A stretch of 64,000 nucleotides of DNA from positions 992,001 to 1,056,000 of the forward strand of contig NZ_CP134876.1 of the NCBI RefSeq assembly GCF_032108445.1, written 5' to 3'. A program made the translations under genes and the position numbers. Each line of letters starts with the position of its first letter. Position 1 is the first letter of the stretch. Shown piece by piece: positions 51,364-59,797 of the stretch. The DNA comes from Micromonospora halotolerans (lineage in GTDB: Bacteria; Actinomycetota; Actinomycetes; Mycobacteriales; Micromonosporaceae). The notes beneath the pieces were generated by a model, which made no database searches, was not told the origin of the DNA, and saw nothing but the letters and a program-made list of their open reading frames with translations.

Positions 51364-52245
51364 ATGACGGACGACGAGCCGGTGCGGATCCGGGCGGCGG
51401 GCGGGGTCGTCTGGCGCCCGGCCACCGGCGGCGTCGAGATCTGCCTGGTGCACCGCCCCCGGTACGGCGACTGGTCGCTGCCCAAGGGCAAGCTGGACGC
51501 CGGCGAACACCCGCTGCGGGCCGCCGTCCGTGAGGTCGCCGAGGAGACCGACGTCCGGGCCGTGCCGCAGGTACGCCTGCCGACCGTCCGCTACCGCAGC
51601 GAGGGCCGGCCGAAGGCCGTCGACTACTGGTCGATGCGGGCCGCCGCGCAGGGCGGTTTCCAGCCGGACACCGAGGTGGACGAGGTCGCCTGGTTCCCCG
51701 TCGACGAGGCGGCACGCCGGGTCAGCTACCCGCACGACGCCGAGGTGATCGCCGCGTTCGCGGCGCTGCCGCCGGTCACCGCCACCGTGCTGCTGGTCCG
51801 GCACGCGCACGCCGGCAAGCGGGGCACCTGGACCGGCCCGGACACCGGCCGGCCGCTGGACGACGAGGGCTGGGCCCAGGCCCGGGCGCTCGCGCCCCTG
51901 GTCGCCCTGGTCCGCCCGGCCCGCCTGGTCTCCGCTTCGGCCCGGCGCTGCGTGCAGACCCTCGACCCGGCGGCCGCGCTGCTGGACCTGCCCGTCGAGG
52001 TGGTCGGCGACCTGGACGAGCCGCGCCCCGGCCAGCAGCCGGACGAGTGCGCCCTGGCCGCCGCCGCTCGGCTCACCGCGCTGGCCCAGGACGGGGAACC
52101 GGTCGCGGTGTGCAGCCAGGGGAAGGTGATCCCGGGCGCGCTGGAAGGGCTGACCGGCCGCTCCGACGACTACACCACCCCGAAGGGCGGCGGCTGGCTG
52201 CTCGCCTTCACCGGCGACCGCCTGCTCGCCGCCGACCCCTTGTGA
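51364..52245 (+). CDS. mutT1: MutT1-like Nudix hydrolase with histidine-phosphatase domain
   Basis: 293 residues from ATG 51364. The N-terminal Nudix domain contains the box GKLDAGEHPLRAAVREVAEE followed by TDV. The C-terminal domain (from ~140) begins VLLVRHAHAGKRG, the RHG-type catalytic motif. Orthologue of mycobacterial MutT1 (Rv2985), which hydrolyses 8-oxo-GTP/dGTP and diadenosine polyphosphates. Where classical RHG phosphatases have a second catalytic His, the sequence is CSQGKVIPG with Gln. Position next to ppk is conserved. Confidence 0.9.
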   Translation: MTDDEPVRIRAAGGVVWRPATGGVEICLVHRPRYGDWSLPKGKLDAGEHPLRAAVREVAEETDVRAVPQVRLPTVRYRSEGRPKAVDYWSMRAAAQGGFQPDTEVDEVAWFPVDEAARRVSYPHDAEVIAAFAALPPVTATVLLVRHAHAGKRGTWTGPDTGRPLDDEGWAQARALAPLVALVRPARLVSASARRCVQTLDPAAALLDLPVEVVGDLDEPRPGQQPDECALAAAARLTALAQDGEPVAVCSQGKVIPGALEGLTGRSDDYTTPKGGGWLLAFTGDRLLAADPL

Positions 52246-52305
52246 CGGCGGGCCCCTCCTAACGCCCGTCGTCGAGCAGCGTCCTCCTGACACACCAGGG
52301 GGTGC

Positions 52306-54441
52306 TCAGGGCAGGGCGATCGTCACGGCGACCGGGAGGTGGTCGCTGGCGGTGCTGCGCGGCGCCGTCGCACCGGACGCGGTGAGACCGGGCGAGACGA
52401 AGACGTGGTCGATCTGGGTGCGCGGGTCGTCGGCCGGGCTGGTCCGCAGCGGGCGGGCCGCGACCAGCGCGTCGACCAGCCCGGCCCGGGTGAACTCGGC
52501 GAACGCGGCATCGCCGGGCTCGGTGTTCAGGTCGCCGCCGAGCACCAGCGGGCGGCCCGCCGCGTACCCGGTGGCGAAGGCGGCCACCTCGCCGGCCTGG
52601 GCCACCGGACCCTCCCCCGGCGGTGGTTGCAGGTGCGTGGCGACCACGGCGAGTTCCCGGCCGCCGAGGTCGAGCGTGACGCCGAGCGCCTGCGCCCCGG
52701 TCGGCGCCCCGTGCGCCGCGAGGGGCCGGGTCCGGCCGGATCGCACCGGGAAGCGGCTCAGCACCGCGTCACCCCACACGGGGTCGGCGGCGGGCGCGAA
52801 GACGTACGGCATCCGCAGCCGCCTGGCCAGCAGGGCGAGGGTGTCGTGGCCGCCGTTGAGCAGCCAGCCCCGGTCCACCTCGCTGAGCAGCACCACGTCC
52901 GGCCGGCCGCCCTCCACCGCCCGGGTCAGCGCGTCCAGGTCGAGCCGCCCGTCCAGCCCGAACCCCATCCGGATGTTGTAGGCCGCCACCCGTACCGCCG
53001 CCGGTGGCGTCGCGGGCGGGTTCGGCGCCGGAGCCGGACGGTGGATCCCGCCGGCCACGGCGGTCAGCAGCATCGCCCCGAGGACCGTCCACACCGGCAC
53101 GGGCGGGCGCAGCGGGGGTGCGGCGAGCGGCGGGGCGACCGCGGCCGCGGCGGCGACGCCCAGCGCCGCCAGCACCGGCACCCAGCCGTTCGGGTATCCG
53201 AGGTCGTAGGCGGCGTAGTAGGCCACGGCGCCGACCGCGAACCCCAGCATCCCGCCGACGACCGCGAACGCGCGCCGCCGGCCGCCGCCCGGGTCCGGCT
53301 CGGCGTGCTCACCGGCACCGGAGCCCGCTGCCGGCGCGGCGACCACACCGGAACCGGAGTGTGCGGCAGAGCCGGGGCCGGCCGAATCGGGGTCGGTCCC
53401 CGGACCGGCCGCGGCGGGGACGAGGGGCCTGGCGGACAGGCGACGGGCCAGCGGCTTCCCGTGTTCGGCGGCGGTGTCGACGAGGGCGAGGCAGCCGCCG
53501 AGGCCGGCGGCGGTGAGCAGGACGGCCGCCGCCAGCCAGCCGGCCCGGTCGGAGGCGAACAGACCCGCGCCGACCAGCAGTGCCGCCGGCCAGAGCAGCC
53601 GCGCCACCGGCCGGGGCGGCCGGAGCAGCACCGCCAGCAGGAAGAGGCCGATCGCCACCTCGGGCACCGCCGCGAGGTGCGCCGGGGGCAACCCCACACG
53701 GGGCAGGCCCGCCAACCCGTGCCGGTAGGAAGCGGCCGCGTCCCACACCGCCGGGGCGAGCGCGAGCTGGCCGGCCAGCAGCAGTACCGGCCCCACGAGC
53801 AGCCAGGCGATCCGCCCGGCTTTCCCGGCGGGTCGCGACGCCGGCGCGGCCGACGCGACAGGGCCCGGGACTGAGGCCGGATCGGGTGCGGGCGCCGCCA
53901 CCCGCATGACCGAGCGGCGGAGCCTGACCATCAACGACGAGGGCGCCTGGGTGGACAGGAAGGCGGCGACCAGCAGAACGCTCACCGTCCAGCCGAGCGG
54001 TCCGCCCCGCCAGACCAGGTCCTCGGTGCCGAGAAGGGCGTGCCCGACGGCGGCCCCGGCCAGGCCGAACGCCAGCCCCGGCACCGGCCGGGCGACCGTG
54101 GCGGCGGTCGCGGCGAGCCACACCAGGCCGGCGAGCAGGCCGGCGCAGGCCAGCCAGAGCTGGACCCGGCCGCCGGGCGCGGCGGTCAGGGCGAGCCGGG
54201 CGGCGGCCAGCACCCCGGCCGCGACCAGGCCCACCGGGCGCGCACCGGGCCGGCGGAGCAGGACGGGCGCGGCGAGGGCGAGCACGAACCAGCCGAGGGC
54301 GAAGGCACCGAGGAGTTCGGCCGGCGTCTCGGCCGCCCGACCGAAGATGGTGATGATCGACGGCAGCCACACCCGCAGCACGTCGAGCAGGACCACGACG
54401 CCCAGGGCGAGCGCGGCGGTGGGAAGGTGACGGTGGCGCAC
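52306..54441 (-). CDS. Multi-TM membrane protein with C-terminal endonuclease/exonuclease/phosphatase domain
   Basis: 711 residues from GTG 54441 behind GAGGGGG. The N-terminal ~460 residues have about 10-12 hydrophobic segments, interrupted by a cytoplasmic loop with PGTDPDSAGPGSAAHSGSG. The C-terminal ~230 residues form an EEP (DNase I-like) domain: VAAYNIRMGFGLDGRLD, VVLLSEVDRGWLLNGG, LVLGGDLNTEPGD, QIDHVFVSPG and TASDHLPVAV give the Asn, Glu, Asp-Asn and Asp-His residues. It could hydrolyse phosphodiester lipids outside the membrane, or nucleic acid. The fusion architecture occurs in other actinomycetes (recall). Convergent with mutT1. Confidence 0.86.
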   Translation of the reverse strand: MRHRHLPTAALALGVVVLLDVLRVWLPSIITIFGRAAETPAELLGAFALGWFVLALAAPVLLRRPGARPVGLVAAGVLAAARLALTAAPGGRVQLWLACAGLLAGLVWLAATAATVARPVPGLAFGLAGAAVGHALLGTEDLVWRGGPLGWTVSVLLVAAFLSTQAPSSLMVRLRRSVMRVAAPAPDPASVPGPVASAAPASRPAGKAGRIAWLLVGPVLLLAGQLALAPAVWDAAASYRHGLAGLPRVGLPPAHLAAVPEVAIGLFLLAVLLRPPRPVARLLWPAALLVGAGLFASDRAGWLAAAVLLTAAGLGGCLALVDTAAEHGKPLARRLSARPLVPAAAGPGTDPDSAGPGSAAHSGSGVVAAPAAGSGAGEHAEPDPGGGRRRAFAVVGGMLGFAVGAVAYYAAYDLGYPNGWVPVLAALGVAAAAAVAPPLAAPPLRPPVPVWTVLGAMLLTAVAGGIHRPAPAPNPPATPPAAVRVAAYNIRMGFGLDGRLDLDALTRAVEGGRPDVVLLSEVDRGWLLNGGHDTLALLARRLRMPYVFAPAADPVWGDAVLSRFPVRSGRTRPLAAHGAPTGAQALGVTLDLGGRELAVVATHLQPPPGEGPVAQAGEVAAFATGYAAGRPLVLGGDLNTEPGDAAFAEFTRAGLVDALVAARPLRTSPADDPRTQIDHVFVSPGLTASGATAPRSTASDHLPVAVTIALP

Positions 54442-54531
54442 GGGCGCCCCCTCTTCTCGTGACCGACGGGGGTTTTCGGCACGAGGATTCTCCGGGCTGA
54501 GGCGACGGCGGGTCAACGCGTACCCACGAGA

Positions 54532-54563
54532 AAGGGCGCCCACCACGAACGGTGGGCACCCTT
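54532..54563 (-). terminator. hupB terminator
   Basis: The stem AAGGGCGCCCACC / GGTGGGCACCCTT (54532-54544 and 54551-54563), with one mismatch and a 6-base loop, lies 13 bases past the hupB stop on the minus strand and is followed there by a short T-rich stretch. Confidence 0.75.
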
Positions 54564-54576
54564 CCGGGTCGTGCGG

Positions 54577-55206
54577 TCAGCGCCGGCTGGCGGCCTTCTT
54601 GGCCGGAGCCTTCTTCGCCGGCGCCTTCTTGGCGGCGGTGCTCTTGGCTGCCGTCGTCTTCTTGGCGGCGGTGGTCTTCTTGGCCGCGGTCGACTTCGCC
54701 GCGGTGGTCTTCTTCGCCGTGGTCGTCTTGGTCGCCGCCTTCTTCGCGGGCGCGGCCTTCTTGGTCGCGGCGGTGGTCTTGGCCGCCTTCGCCGCCGTGG
54801 TCTTCTTGGCGGCACCGGCCGCCGTGGTCTTCTTCGCGGCGGTCGCCTTGGCCCCGGTCGCCTTCGCGCCAGTGGTCTTCGCGGCGGCGGCCGAGGTGGT
54901 CTTCCTGGCGGCGGCGGTGGACTTCGGCACCTTGCCGCTGGCCACCATCTCCTTGAAGCCCGCGCCCGCCCGGAAGGTCGGGACGGAGGTCTTCTTGACC
55001 TTCACCGCCTCGCCGGTCCGCGGGTTGCGCGCTGTTCGGGCTCCCCGGACGCGCTTTTCGAACGCTCCGAAACCGGTGATCGCCACTTTCTCGCCCTTGG
55101 TGACCGCCGCCTGAACCTCAGTGAGGACCGCGTCGAGCGCGGCCGTCGCCGTCTTCCGGTCCCCCAGGCGAACGGCGAGCGCCTCGATGAGCTCGGCCTT
55201 GTTCAC
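54577..55206 (-). CDS. hupB: HU-family DNA-binding protein with long Lys/Ala-rich tail
   Basis: A 209-residue HupB. Start GTG 55206 with GGGAGG upstream. The HU domain (residues 1-~95) has VNKAELIEALAVRLGDRKTA, the beta-arm RTARNPRTGEAVKVK and PTFRAGAGFKEMV. The rest is ~110 residues of degenerate KTTAAK/KKAPAKK repeats, the histone-H1-like actinobacterial tail that adds DNA condensation. The repetitive DNA of the tail is prone to slippage. A good promoter lies upstream. Confidence 0.97.
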   Translation of the reverse strand: MNKAELIEALAVRLGDRKTATAALDAVLTEVQAAVTKGEKVAITGFGAFEKRVRGARTARNPRTGEAVKVKKTSVPTFRAGAGFKEMVASGKVPKSTAAARKTTSAAAAKTTGAKATGAKATAAKKTTAAGAAKKTTAAKAAKTTAATKKAAPAKKAATKTTTAKKTTAAKSTAAKKTTAAKKTTAAKSTAAKKAPAKKAPAKKAASRR

Positions 55207-55255
55207 GACTTCCTCCCGATTGTGCAACTGACTCGTCGCGAGCCATTCTGCGCGC

Positions 55256-55284
55256 ACGGTATGCCCTGTGCTGCCTGGACACAA
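55256..55284 (-). promoter_or_regulatory. hupB promoter
   Basis: On the minus strand TTGTGT (55284-55279), a 17-base spacer and TACCGT (55261-55256) give a standard housekeeping promoter, 50 bases before the hupB GTG. Confidence 0.7.
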
Positions 55285-55320
55285 ACATTCGGTGGAAAAA
55301 AGCCCTTGTGTCGTAACGGA

Positions 55321-55353
55321 TTCGCCCCCACCGGCCGGGCCGGTGGGGGCGAA
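55321..55353 (-). terminator. leuCD terminator
   Basis: A perfect 15-bp stem TTCGCCCCCACCGGC / GCCGGTGGGGGCGAA (55321-55335 and 55339-55353) with a CGG loop begins 14 bases past the leuD stop. Confidence 0.85.
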
Positions 55354-55366
55354 AAGCTATCTGTGG

Positions 55367-55954
55367 TCAGGCGACCGAGGGCAGGAACGACGGCCGGGAC
55401 GCCTCGTAGGCGCTGATCTCGGCCTCGTGCCGGAGGGTGAGTCCAATGTCGTCCAAGCCCTCCATGAGCCGCCAACGGCTGTGGTCGTCCAGCGGGAACG
55501 CCCAGGTGGCGTCACCGGCGTGGACCTGGCGGGCGGCGAGGTCGACCGTGATCGGGGTGGTCGGCTCGGATTCCACGAGATCCCACAGTTCTTCGACGGC
55601 TTTCAATTCCAACTCGACCGGAAGGAGCCCTTCCTTGAGCGCGTTGCCGCGGAAGATGTCGCCGAAGCGAGGCGCGATCACGGCCCGGAAGCCCCAGTCC
55701 CGCAGCGCCCAGACGGCGTGCTCCCGGGAAGATCCGGTGCCGAACTCCGGGCCGGCGATCAGAATCGACGCACCCGAATGGGCGGGATCGTTGAGGACGA
55801 ATGACGGATCCTCCCGCCACGCGTTGAACAGACCGTCGGCGAATCCGGTCCGGGTCACCCGCTTGAGGTACACGGCGGGGATGATCTGGTCGGTGTCCAC
55901 GTTGGACCGCCGCAGCGGCACGGCCGTGCCGGTGTGGGTGGTGAACTTGTCCAT
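55367..55954 (-). CDS. leuD: 3-isopropylmalate dehydratase small subunit
   Basis: A 195-residue LeuD, the swivel subunit of isopropylmalate isomerase in leucine synthesis. The start [20 protein letters not shown] and the central [20 protein letters not shown] are diagnostic. It lies 15 bases after leuC, with which it forms the enzyme, and the operon ends in a strong terminator. Confidence 0.97.
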   Translation of the reverse strand: MDKFTTHTGTAVPLRRSNVDTDQIIPAVYLKRVTRTGFADGLFNAWREDPSFVLNDPAHSGASILIAGPEFGTGSSREHAVWALRDWGFRAVIAPRFGDIFRGNALKEGLLPVELELKAVEELWDLVESEPTTPITVDLAARQVHAGDATWAFPLDDHSRWRLMEGLDDIGLTLRHEAEISAYEASRPSFLPSVA

Positions 55955-55969
55955 CTCTCGGCTGCCCTT

Positions 55970-57412
55970 CTACAGGTCGGCGGGGGCGGCCAGCCGGCCG
56001 ACCACGGCGGTGGCGGCGGCGACCGGCGGGGACACCAGGTGCGTACGCCCGCCCCGGCCCTGGCGGCCCTCGAAGTTGCGGTTGGAGGTCGAGGCGGAGC
56101 GCTCGCCCGGCTTGAGCGTGTCGGGGTTCATGCCCAGGCACATGGAGCAGCCGGCGAAGCGCCACTCGGCGCCCGCGTCGGCGAAGACCTTGTCCAGGCC
56201 CTCCGCCTCGGCCGCCTCGCGCACCGCGGCCGAACCCGGCACCACCAGCATGCGTACGCCGTCGGCGACCTTGTGCCCGCGCAGCACGTCGGCGGCGGCG
56301 CGGAGGTCCTCCAGCCGGCCGTTGGTGCAGGAGCCGACGAAGACCACGTCCACGGCCAGGTCACGCAGCGCGGTGCCGGGCGTGAGGTCCATGTACTCCA
56401 GGGCCCGGCGGGCCGCGACCCGCTCGGCCTCGGTGACGAACTCCTCCGGGTCCGGCACGGCCGCGCCCAGCGGCAGGCCCTGGCCGGGGTTCGTGCCCCA
56501 GGTGACGAACGGCGTGATCCGGCCGGCGTCCAGGGTGACCTCGGTGTCGAAGGTCGCGCCCTCGTCGGTGGGCAGCGTCCGCCAGTGGGCCACCGCCGCG
56601 TCCCAGTCGGCTCCCTGCGGCGCGTGGGGCCGCCCCTTGAGGTACGCGAAGGTGGTCTCGTCCGGCGCGATCATGCCGGCCTTGGCGCCCCACTCGATGG
56701 ACATGTTGGCGATGGTCATCCGGCCCTCCATCGAGAGGTTCCGGATGGCCTCGCCCCGGTACTCCACGATGTGCCCGCGCCCGCCGCCGGTGCCCACTTG
56801 GGCGATCAGGGCGAGCACCAGGTCCTTGGCGGTGACTCCCGGGGCGAGCTGGCCGGTGACGTTCACGGCCATGGTCTTCGGGCGGGCCTGCGGCAGCGTC
56901 TGGGTGGCCAGCACGTGCTCGACCTCACTGGTCCCGATACCGAAGGCGAGCGCGCCGAACGCGCCGTGGGTGGCGGTGTGCGAGTCGCCGCAGACGATCG
57001 TCATGCCCGGCTGTGTGAGGCCGAGCTGGGGGCCGATGACGTGCACGATGCCCTGGTTCTCGTCGCCCAGCGGGTGCAGCCGCACGCCGAACTCGGCGCA
57101 GTTGCGGCGCAGCGTCTCGATCTGGGTGCGGGAGGTGGGGTCCGCGATCGTGAGCAGGTCGCCGCGCCGGGAGCGGAACGCCGGGTCGTCGTACCCGGTC
57201 GGGGTGTTGTGGTCCTCGGTCGCGATCGTCAGGTCCGTGCGGCGGACCCGGCGGCCGGCCAGGCGCAGCCCGTCGAACGCCTGCGGGCTGGTGACCTCGT
57301 GGAGCAGGTGCAGGTCGATGAAGAGCAGGTCCGGCTCGCCGGCGGCGGAGCGGACCACGTGCGCGTCCCAGACCTTCTCGGCCAGGGTCCTCGGTTGAGT
57401 GACTCCCACCAT
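55970..57412 (-). CDS. leuC: 3-isopropylmalate dehydratase large subunit
   Basis: A 480-residue aconitase-family LeuC that carries the [4Fe-4S] cluster. Cluster cysteines are in [17 protein letters not shown] and in [12 protein letters not shown] (CxxC). Active-site segments include [20 protein letters not shown] and [13 protein letters not shown]. The ATG at 57412 is 6 bases after a -10-like TAGGAT, so the mRNA is probably leaderless. It is divergent from ndgR, the known regulator of leuCD in Streptomyces. Confidence 0.97.
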   Translation of the reverse strand: MVGVTQPRTLAEKVWDAHVVRSAAGEPDLLFIDLHLLHEVTSPQAFDGLRLAGRRVRRTDLTIATEDHNTPTGYDDPAFRSRRGDLLTIADPTSRTQIETLRRNCAEFGVRLHPLGDENQGIVHVIGPQLGLTQPGMTIVCGDSHTATHGAFGALAFGIGTSEVEHVLATQTLPQARPKTMAVNVTGQLAPGVTAKDLVLALIAQVGTGGGRGHIVEYRGEAIRNLSMEGRMTIANMSIEWGAKAGMIAPDETTFAYLKGRPHAPQGADWDAAVAHWRTLPTDEGATFDTEVTLDAGRITPFVTWGTNPGQGLPLGAAVPDPEEFVTEAERVAARRALEYMDLTPGTALRDLAVDVVFVGSCTNGRLEDLRAAADVLRGHKVADGVRMLVVPGSAAVREAAEAEGLDKVFADAGAEWRFAGCSMCLGMNPDTLKPGERSASTSNRNFEGRQGRGGRTHLVSPPVAAATAVVGRLAAPADL

Positions 57413-57413
57413 C

Positions 57414-57443
57414 TGGACATCCTAAATTCTGGGAGGTAAATTT
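57414..57443. promoter_or_regulatory. Face-to-face leuC and ndgR promoters with an AAATT dyad
   Basis: Plus strand: TGGACA (57414-57419), 17 bases, TAAATT (57437-57442), ending 7 bases before GTG 57450. Minus strand: TAGGAT (57424-57419), ending 6 bases before ATG 57412. The two overlap, and an AAATT-N10-AATTT dyad (57424-57443) spans both. NdgR binding here would affect both genes (inference). Confidence 0.65.
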
Positions 57444-57449
57444 CGGCTT

Positions 57450-58148
57450 GTGGGACACAGTATGAGCGGTGTCGGCGTTCTCGACAAGGCGGTGGTCATC
57501 CTGGCCGCCTGCGTCGACGGCGCCAGCCTGGCCGAACTCGTTGAACGCACCAAGCTGCCCCGGGCCACCGCGCACCGGCTGGCGCAGGCGCTGGAGATCC
57601 ACCGGATGCTGGTCCGGGACACCCAGGGCCGCTGGCGCCCCGGCCCCCGGCTCGGCGAGCTGGCCAACGCCGCGCCGGACGTGCTGCTGACCGCGGCCGA
57701 GCCGCTGCTCGCCGCGCTGCGCGACGCCACCGGGGAGAGCGCCCAGCTCTACCTGCGCCGCGCCGACGAGCGGATCTGCGTGGCCGCGGCCGAGCGGGCC
57801 AGCGGCCTGCGGGACACCGTGCCGGTCGGCTCGGTGCTGCCCATGACGGCCGGCTCGGCGGCGCAGATCCTGCTCGCCTGGGAGCCGCCCGAGGCGGTCA
57901 TGCCGCTGCTGCCCCGGTCGAAGTTCACCGGCCGCACCCTCGCCGAGGTGCGCCGCCGCGGCTGGGCCCAGAGCGTCGCCGAGCGGGAGGCCGGTGTGGC
58001 GAGCGTCTCGGCCCCGATCCGCGACCGCACCGGCCGGGTCATCGCCGCGATCAGCATCTCCGGTCCGATCGAGCGCCTGGGCCGCCGCCCCGGCGAACGC
58101 CACGCCATGGCCGTGGTCCGCGCCGGCCAACGCCTCTCCGGCCTGTGA
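57450..58148 (+). CDS. ndgR: IclR-family regulator NdgR
   Basis: A 232-residue IclR-type regulator, divergent from leuC; GTG 57450 is favoured by the leaderless promoter, while ATG 57462 is an alternative. The N-terminal winged HTH is ERTKLPRATAHRLAQALEIH. The C-terminal effector domain has LRDTVPVGSVLPMTAGSAAQ and APIRDRTGRVIAAISISGP. NdgR in Streptomyces controls leucine, methionine and other amino-acid genes and lies in the same divergent position. Confidence 0.94.
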   Translation: MGHSMSGVGVLDKAVVILAACVDGASLAELVERTKLPRATAHRLAQALEIHRMLVRDTQGRWRPGPRLGELANAAPDVLLTAAEPLLAALRDATGESAQLYLRRADERICVAAAERASGLRDTVPVGSVLPMTAGSAAQILLAWEPPEAVMPLLPRSKFTGRTLAEVRRRGWAQSVAEREAGVASVSAPIRDRTGRVIAAISISGPIERLGRRPGERHAMAVVRAGQRLSGL

Positions 58149-58173
58149 CCCCACCCCTGCGGGTGGAACGGTG

Positions 58174-58206
58174 AACGGCCCGCCTCGTGGAGCGAGACGG
58201 GCCGTT
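58174..58206. terminator. Hairpin between ndgR and the first tRNA-Glu
   Basis: AACGGCCCG-c-CTCG / CGAG-a-CGGGCCGTT (58174-58206) with a 5-base loop and one mismatch. It can terminate ndgR rightwards and the tRNA leftwards. Confidence 0.7.
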
Positions 58207-58210
58207 CCTG

Positions 58211-58286
58211 TGGTAGCCCCGACCGGATTCGAACCGGCGCTACCGCCTTGAGAGGGCGGCGTCCTGGGCCGCTAGACGACGGGGCC
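58211..58286 (-). tRNA. tRNA-Glu (CUC), first copy, CCA encoded
   Basis: The cloverleaf is complete from 58286 to 58214, with the CCA end at 58213-58211. The acceptor is GGCCCCG / CGGGGCT (one G-U), the anticodon stem is CCGCC / GGCGG with loop CTCTCAA giving anticodon CTC, and the T arm carries GGTTCGAATCC. It reads GAG. Confidence 0.93.
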
Positions 58287-58397
58287 AGGCACTTTTCCTG
58301 CTTCACCGCCCTGACGAGCGGTGCGGCAGTAGTCTAGCGGCACCACGTCCACCCCCGTCGAGGGGGTCTGGGCCAGGCGCTGCCCGGGAGACACGAA

Positions 58398-58428
58398 ACA
58401 GCCCGCCCCACGAGGTGGGACGGGCTGT
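58398..58428 (-). terminator. Hairpin after the second tRNA-Glu
   Basis: ACAGCCCG-c-CCCAC / GTGGG-a-CGGGCTGT with a GAG loop (58398-58428), one mismatch. It is very like the hairpin after the first copy, with the same c/a mismatch position. Confidence 0.7.
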
Positions 58429-58437
58429 CGATGCTTG

Positions 58438-58510
58438 TAGCCCCGACCGGATTCGAACCGGCGCTACCGCCTTGAGAGGGCGGCGTCCTGGGCCGCTAGA
58501 CGACGGGGCC
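58438..58510 (-). tRNA. tRNA-Glu (CUC), second copy, CCA not encoded
   Basis: The same 73-base tRNA sequence as the first copy, from 58510 to 58438. The next bases give CAA on the RNA, so CCA must be added by enzyme. Anticodon CTC in loop CTCTCAA. Confidence 0.92.
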
Positions 58511-58646
58511 AGAACTTCATGCTTCCGCGCCCTCAACGGGCGGGAAGCTGACTCTATCAGAGATCATCTGCCGCCCCTCTCGCGAGGAGCGGAGCGGAAC
58601 TCCGCCAGAATCCAGCGTCCGGGATTCTCGCGAATCCGCGGCTGCG

Positions 58647-58718
58647 CTGGGGTACCAGGACTCGAACCTAGACTAACTGAACCAGAATCAGTCGGGCTGC
58701 CAATTACCCCATACCCCA
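58647..58718 (-). tRNA. tRNA-Gln (CUG)
   Basis: 72 bases from 58718 to 58647. The acceptor TGGGGTA / TACCCCA starts with U1, as in tRNA-Gln. The anticodon stem ACTGA / TCAGT holds loop TTCTGGT with anticodon CTG. The T arm has GGTTCGAGTCC. CCA is not encoded. Confidence 0.92.
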
Positions 58719-58824
58719 TTGGCCCCTTGCGGCGCCGGGAATGAACTTTACCCTCCCGGTGCCGGCAGGCCAAATCCAACCCCCCGAACCGCCACTGAGC
58801 TGCGGAAACGAGGCGTCGGACGCA

Positions 58825-59628
58825 TCAGGCGACCGGTACCACCGGGTTGGTGAGTTCGCCGATCCCCTCGATCCGCACGGTGACCGTATCCCCGTCGGTG
58901 AGCGGGCTAACCCCGGCCGGCGTGCCGGTCAGCACGACGTCACCGGGCAGCAACGTCATGACGTGGGAGATGTACGACACGAGTGCCGGCACGTCGAAGA
59001 CCATGTCCTTCGTGCGGCCCAGCTGGCGTACCTCCATCTCCTCCGGGTTGCGGCCCACCTCGCAGCGGACCTCCAGGTCGGTGACGTCCAGCCCGGTGGT
59101 GATCCACGGCCCGATGGGGCAGAACGAGTCGAAGCCCTTGGCCCGGGTCCACTGCCCGTCGGAGCGCTGGAGGTCCCGCGCCGTGACGTCGTTGGCGCAG
59201 GTGTAGCCGAAGATGGCCCGCTCGGCGGCGGCCCGGTCGGCCCGGCGCGCGCCCGGGGCGCCGATCACGACGGCCAGTTCGGCCTCGTGCTCGACCTGCT
59301 TCGAGAAGATCGGCAGCCGGATGGCGTCCCGGGGGCCGATCACCGAGGTGGACGGCTTGAGGAACAGCAGCGGCTCCTTGGGCACCTCGCTGCCGTGCTC
59401 GGCGGCGTGTTCGGCGTAGTTGCGGCCGACACAGACCACCTTGCTGGGCAGGATCGGTGAGAGCAGCCGGACGTCGGAGAGCGCCCAGCGGGCGCCGGAG
59501 AACTGGATCTGCCCGAACGGGTGGCCCTCGATCTCGGCGATGGTCAGACCCTGCGGCCCGGCCTCCGACTCGCCCTCGACGACCCCGAACGACATTCCCT
59601 TGGCATGAGCGAAACGAGCGATACGCAC
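58825..59628 (-). CDS. Fumarylacetoacetate hydrolase-family protein
   Basis: A 267-residue FAH-fold hydrolase. An N-terminal domain of ~60 residues precedes VVCVGRNYAEHAAEHG. The acidic metal-binding triad is in VEHEAELAVVIG and in YTCANDVTARDLQ. GFDSFCPIGPW and VLTGTPAGVSPL are typical. Family members cleave C-C bonds in aromatic catabolism or decarboxylate oxaloacetate. Position next to the tRNAs and (in relatives) gltX is conserved, so it is housekeeping rather than catabolic (inference). Confidence 0.9.
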   Translation of the reverse strand: MRIARFAHAKGMSFGVVEGESEAGPQGLTIAEIEGHPFGQIQFSGARWALSDVRLLSPILPSKVVCVGRNYAEHAAEHGSEVPKEPLLFLKPSTSVIGPRDAIRLPIFSKQVEHEAELAVVIGAPGARRADRAAAERAIFGYTCANDVTARDLQRSDGQWTRAKGFDSFCPIGPWITTGLDVTDLEVRCEVGRNPEEMEVRQLGRTKDMVFDVPALVSYISHVMTLLPGDVVLTGTPAGVSPLTDGDTVTVRIEGIGELTNPVVPVA

Positions 59629-59797
59629 CCGGCCAATCTATCCCCGACGGCCGGCCGGGCCACGCCGGACGCGGCGACGGCCTCTGTCGCGGGGCGCGCC
59701 AGGGTACGCCGGCCCGCGCCGGCCGGGGCGGGATTGCGCACTTCGTACCCGCCCGGCGGGCCCGGGCCCATAGCTTCGGGGCCGGAGGTGCGTTCGT

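Noticed and set aside
54580..54930. Short repeated units resembling a repeat array
   Set aside because: They are degenerate codons of the Lys/Ala tail of HupB, without spacers; not a CRISPR array.
58415..58744. Open frame across the tRNA-Glu and tRNA-Gln genes
   Set aside because: The DNA folds as tRNAs; the encoded peptide is just translated tRNA sequence.
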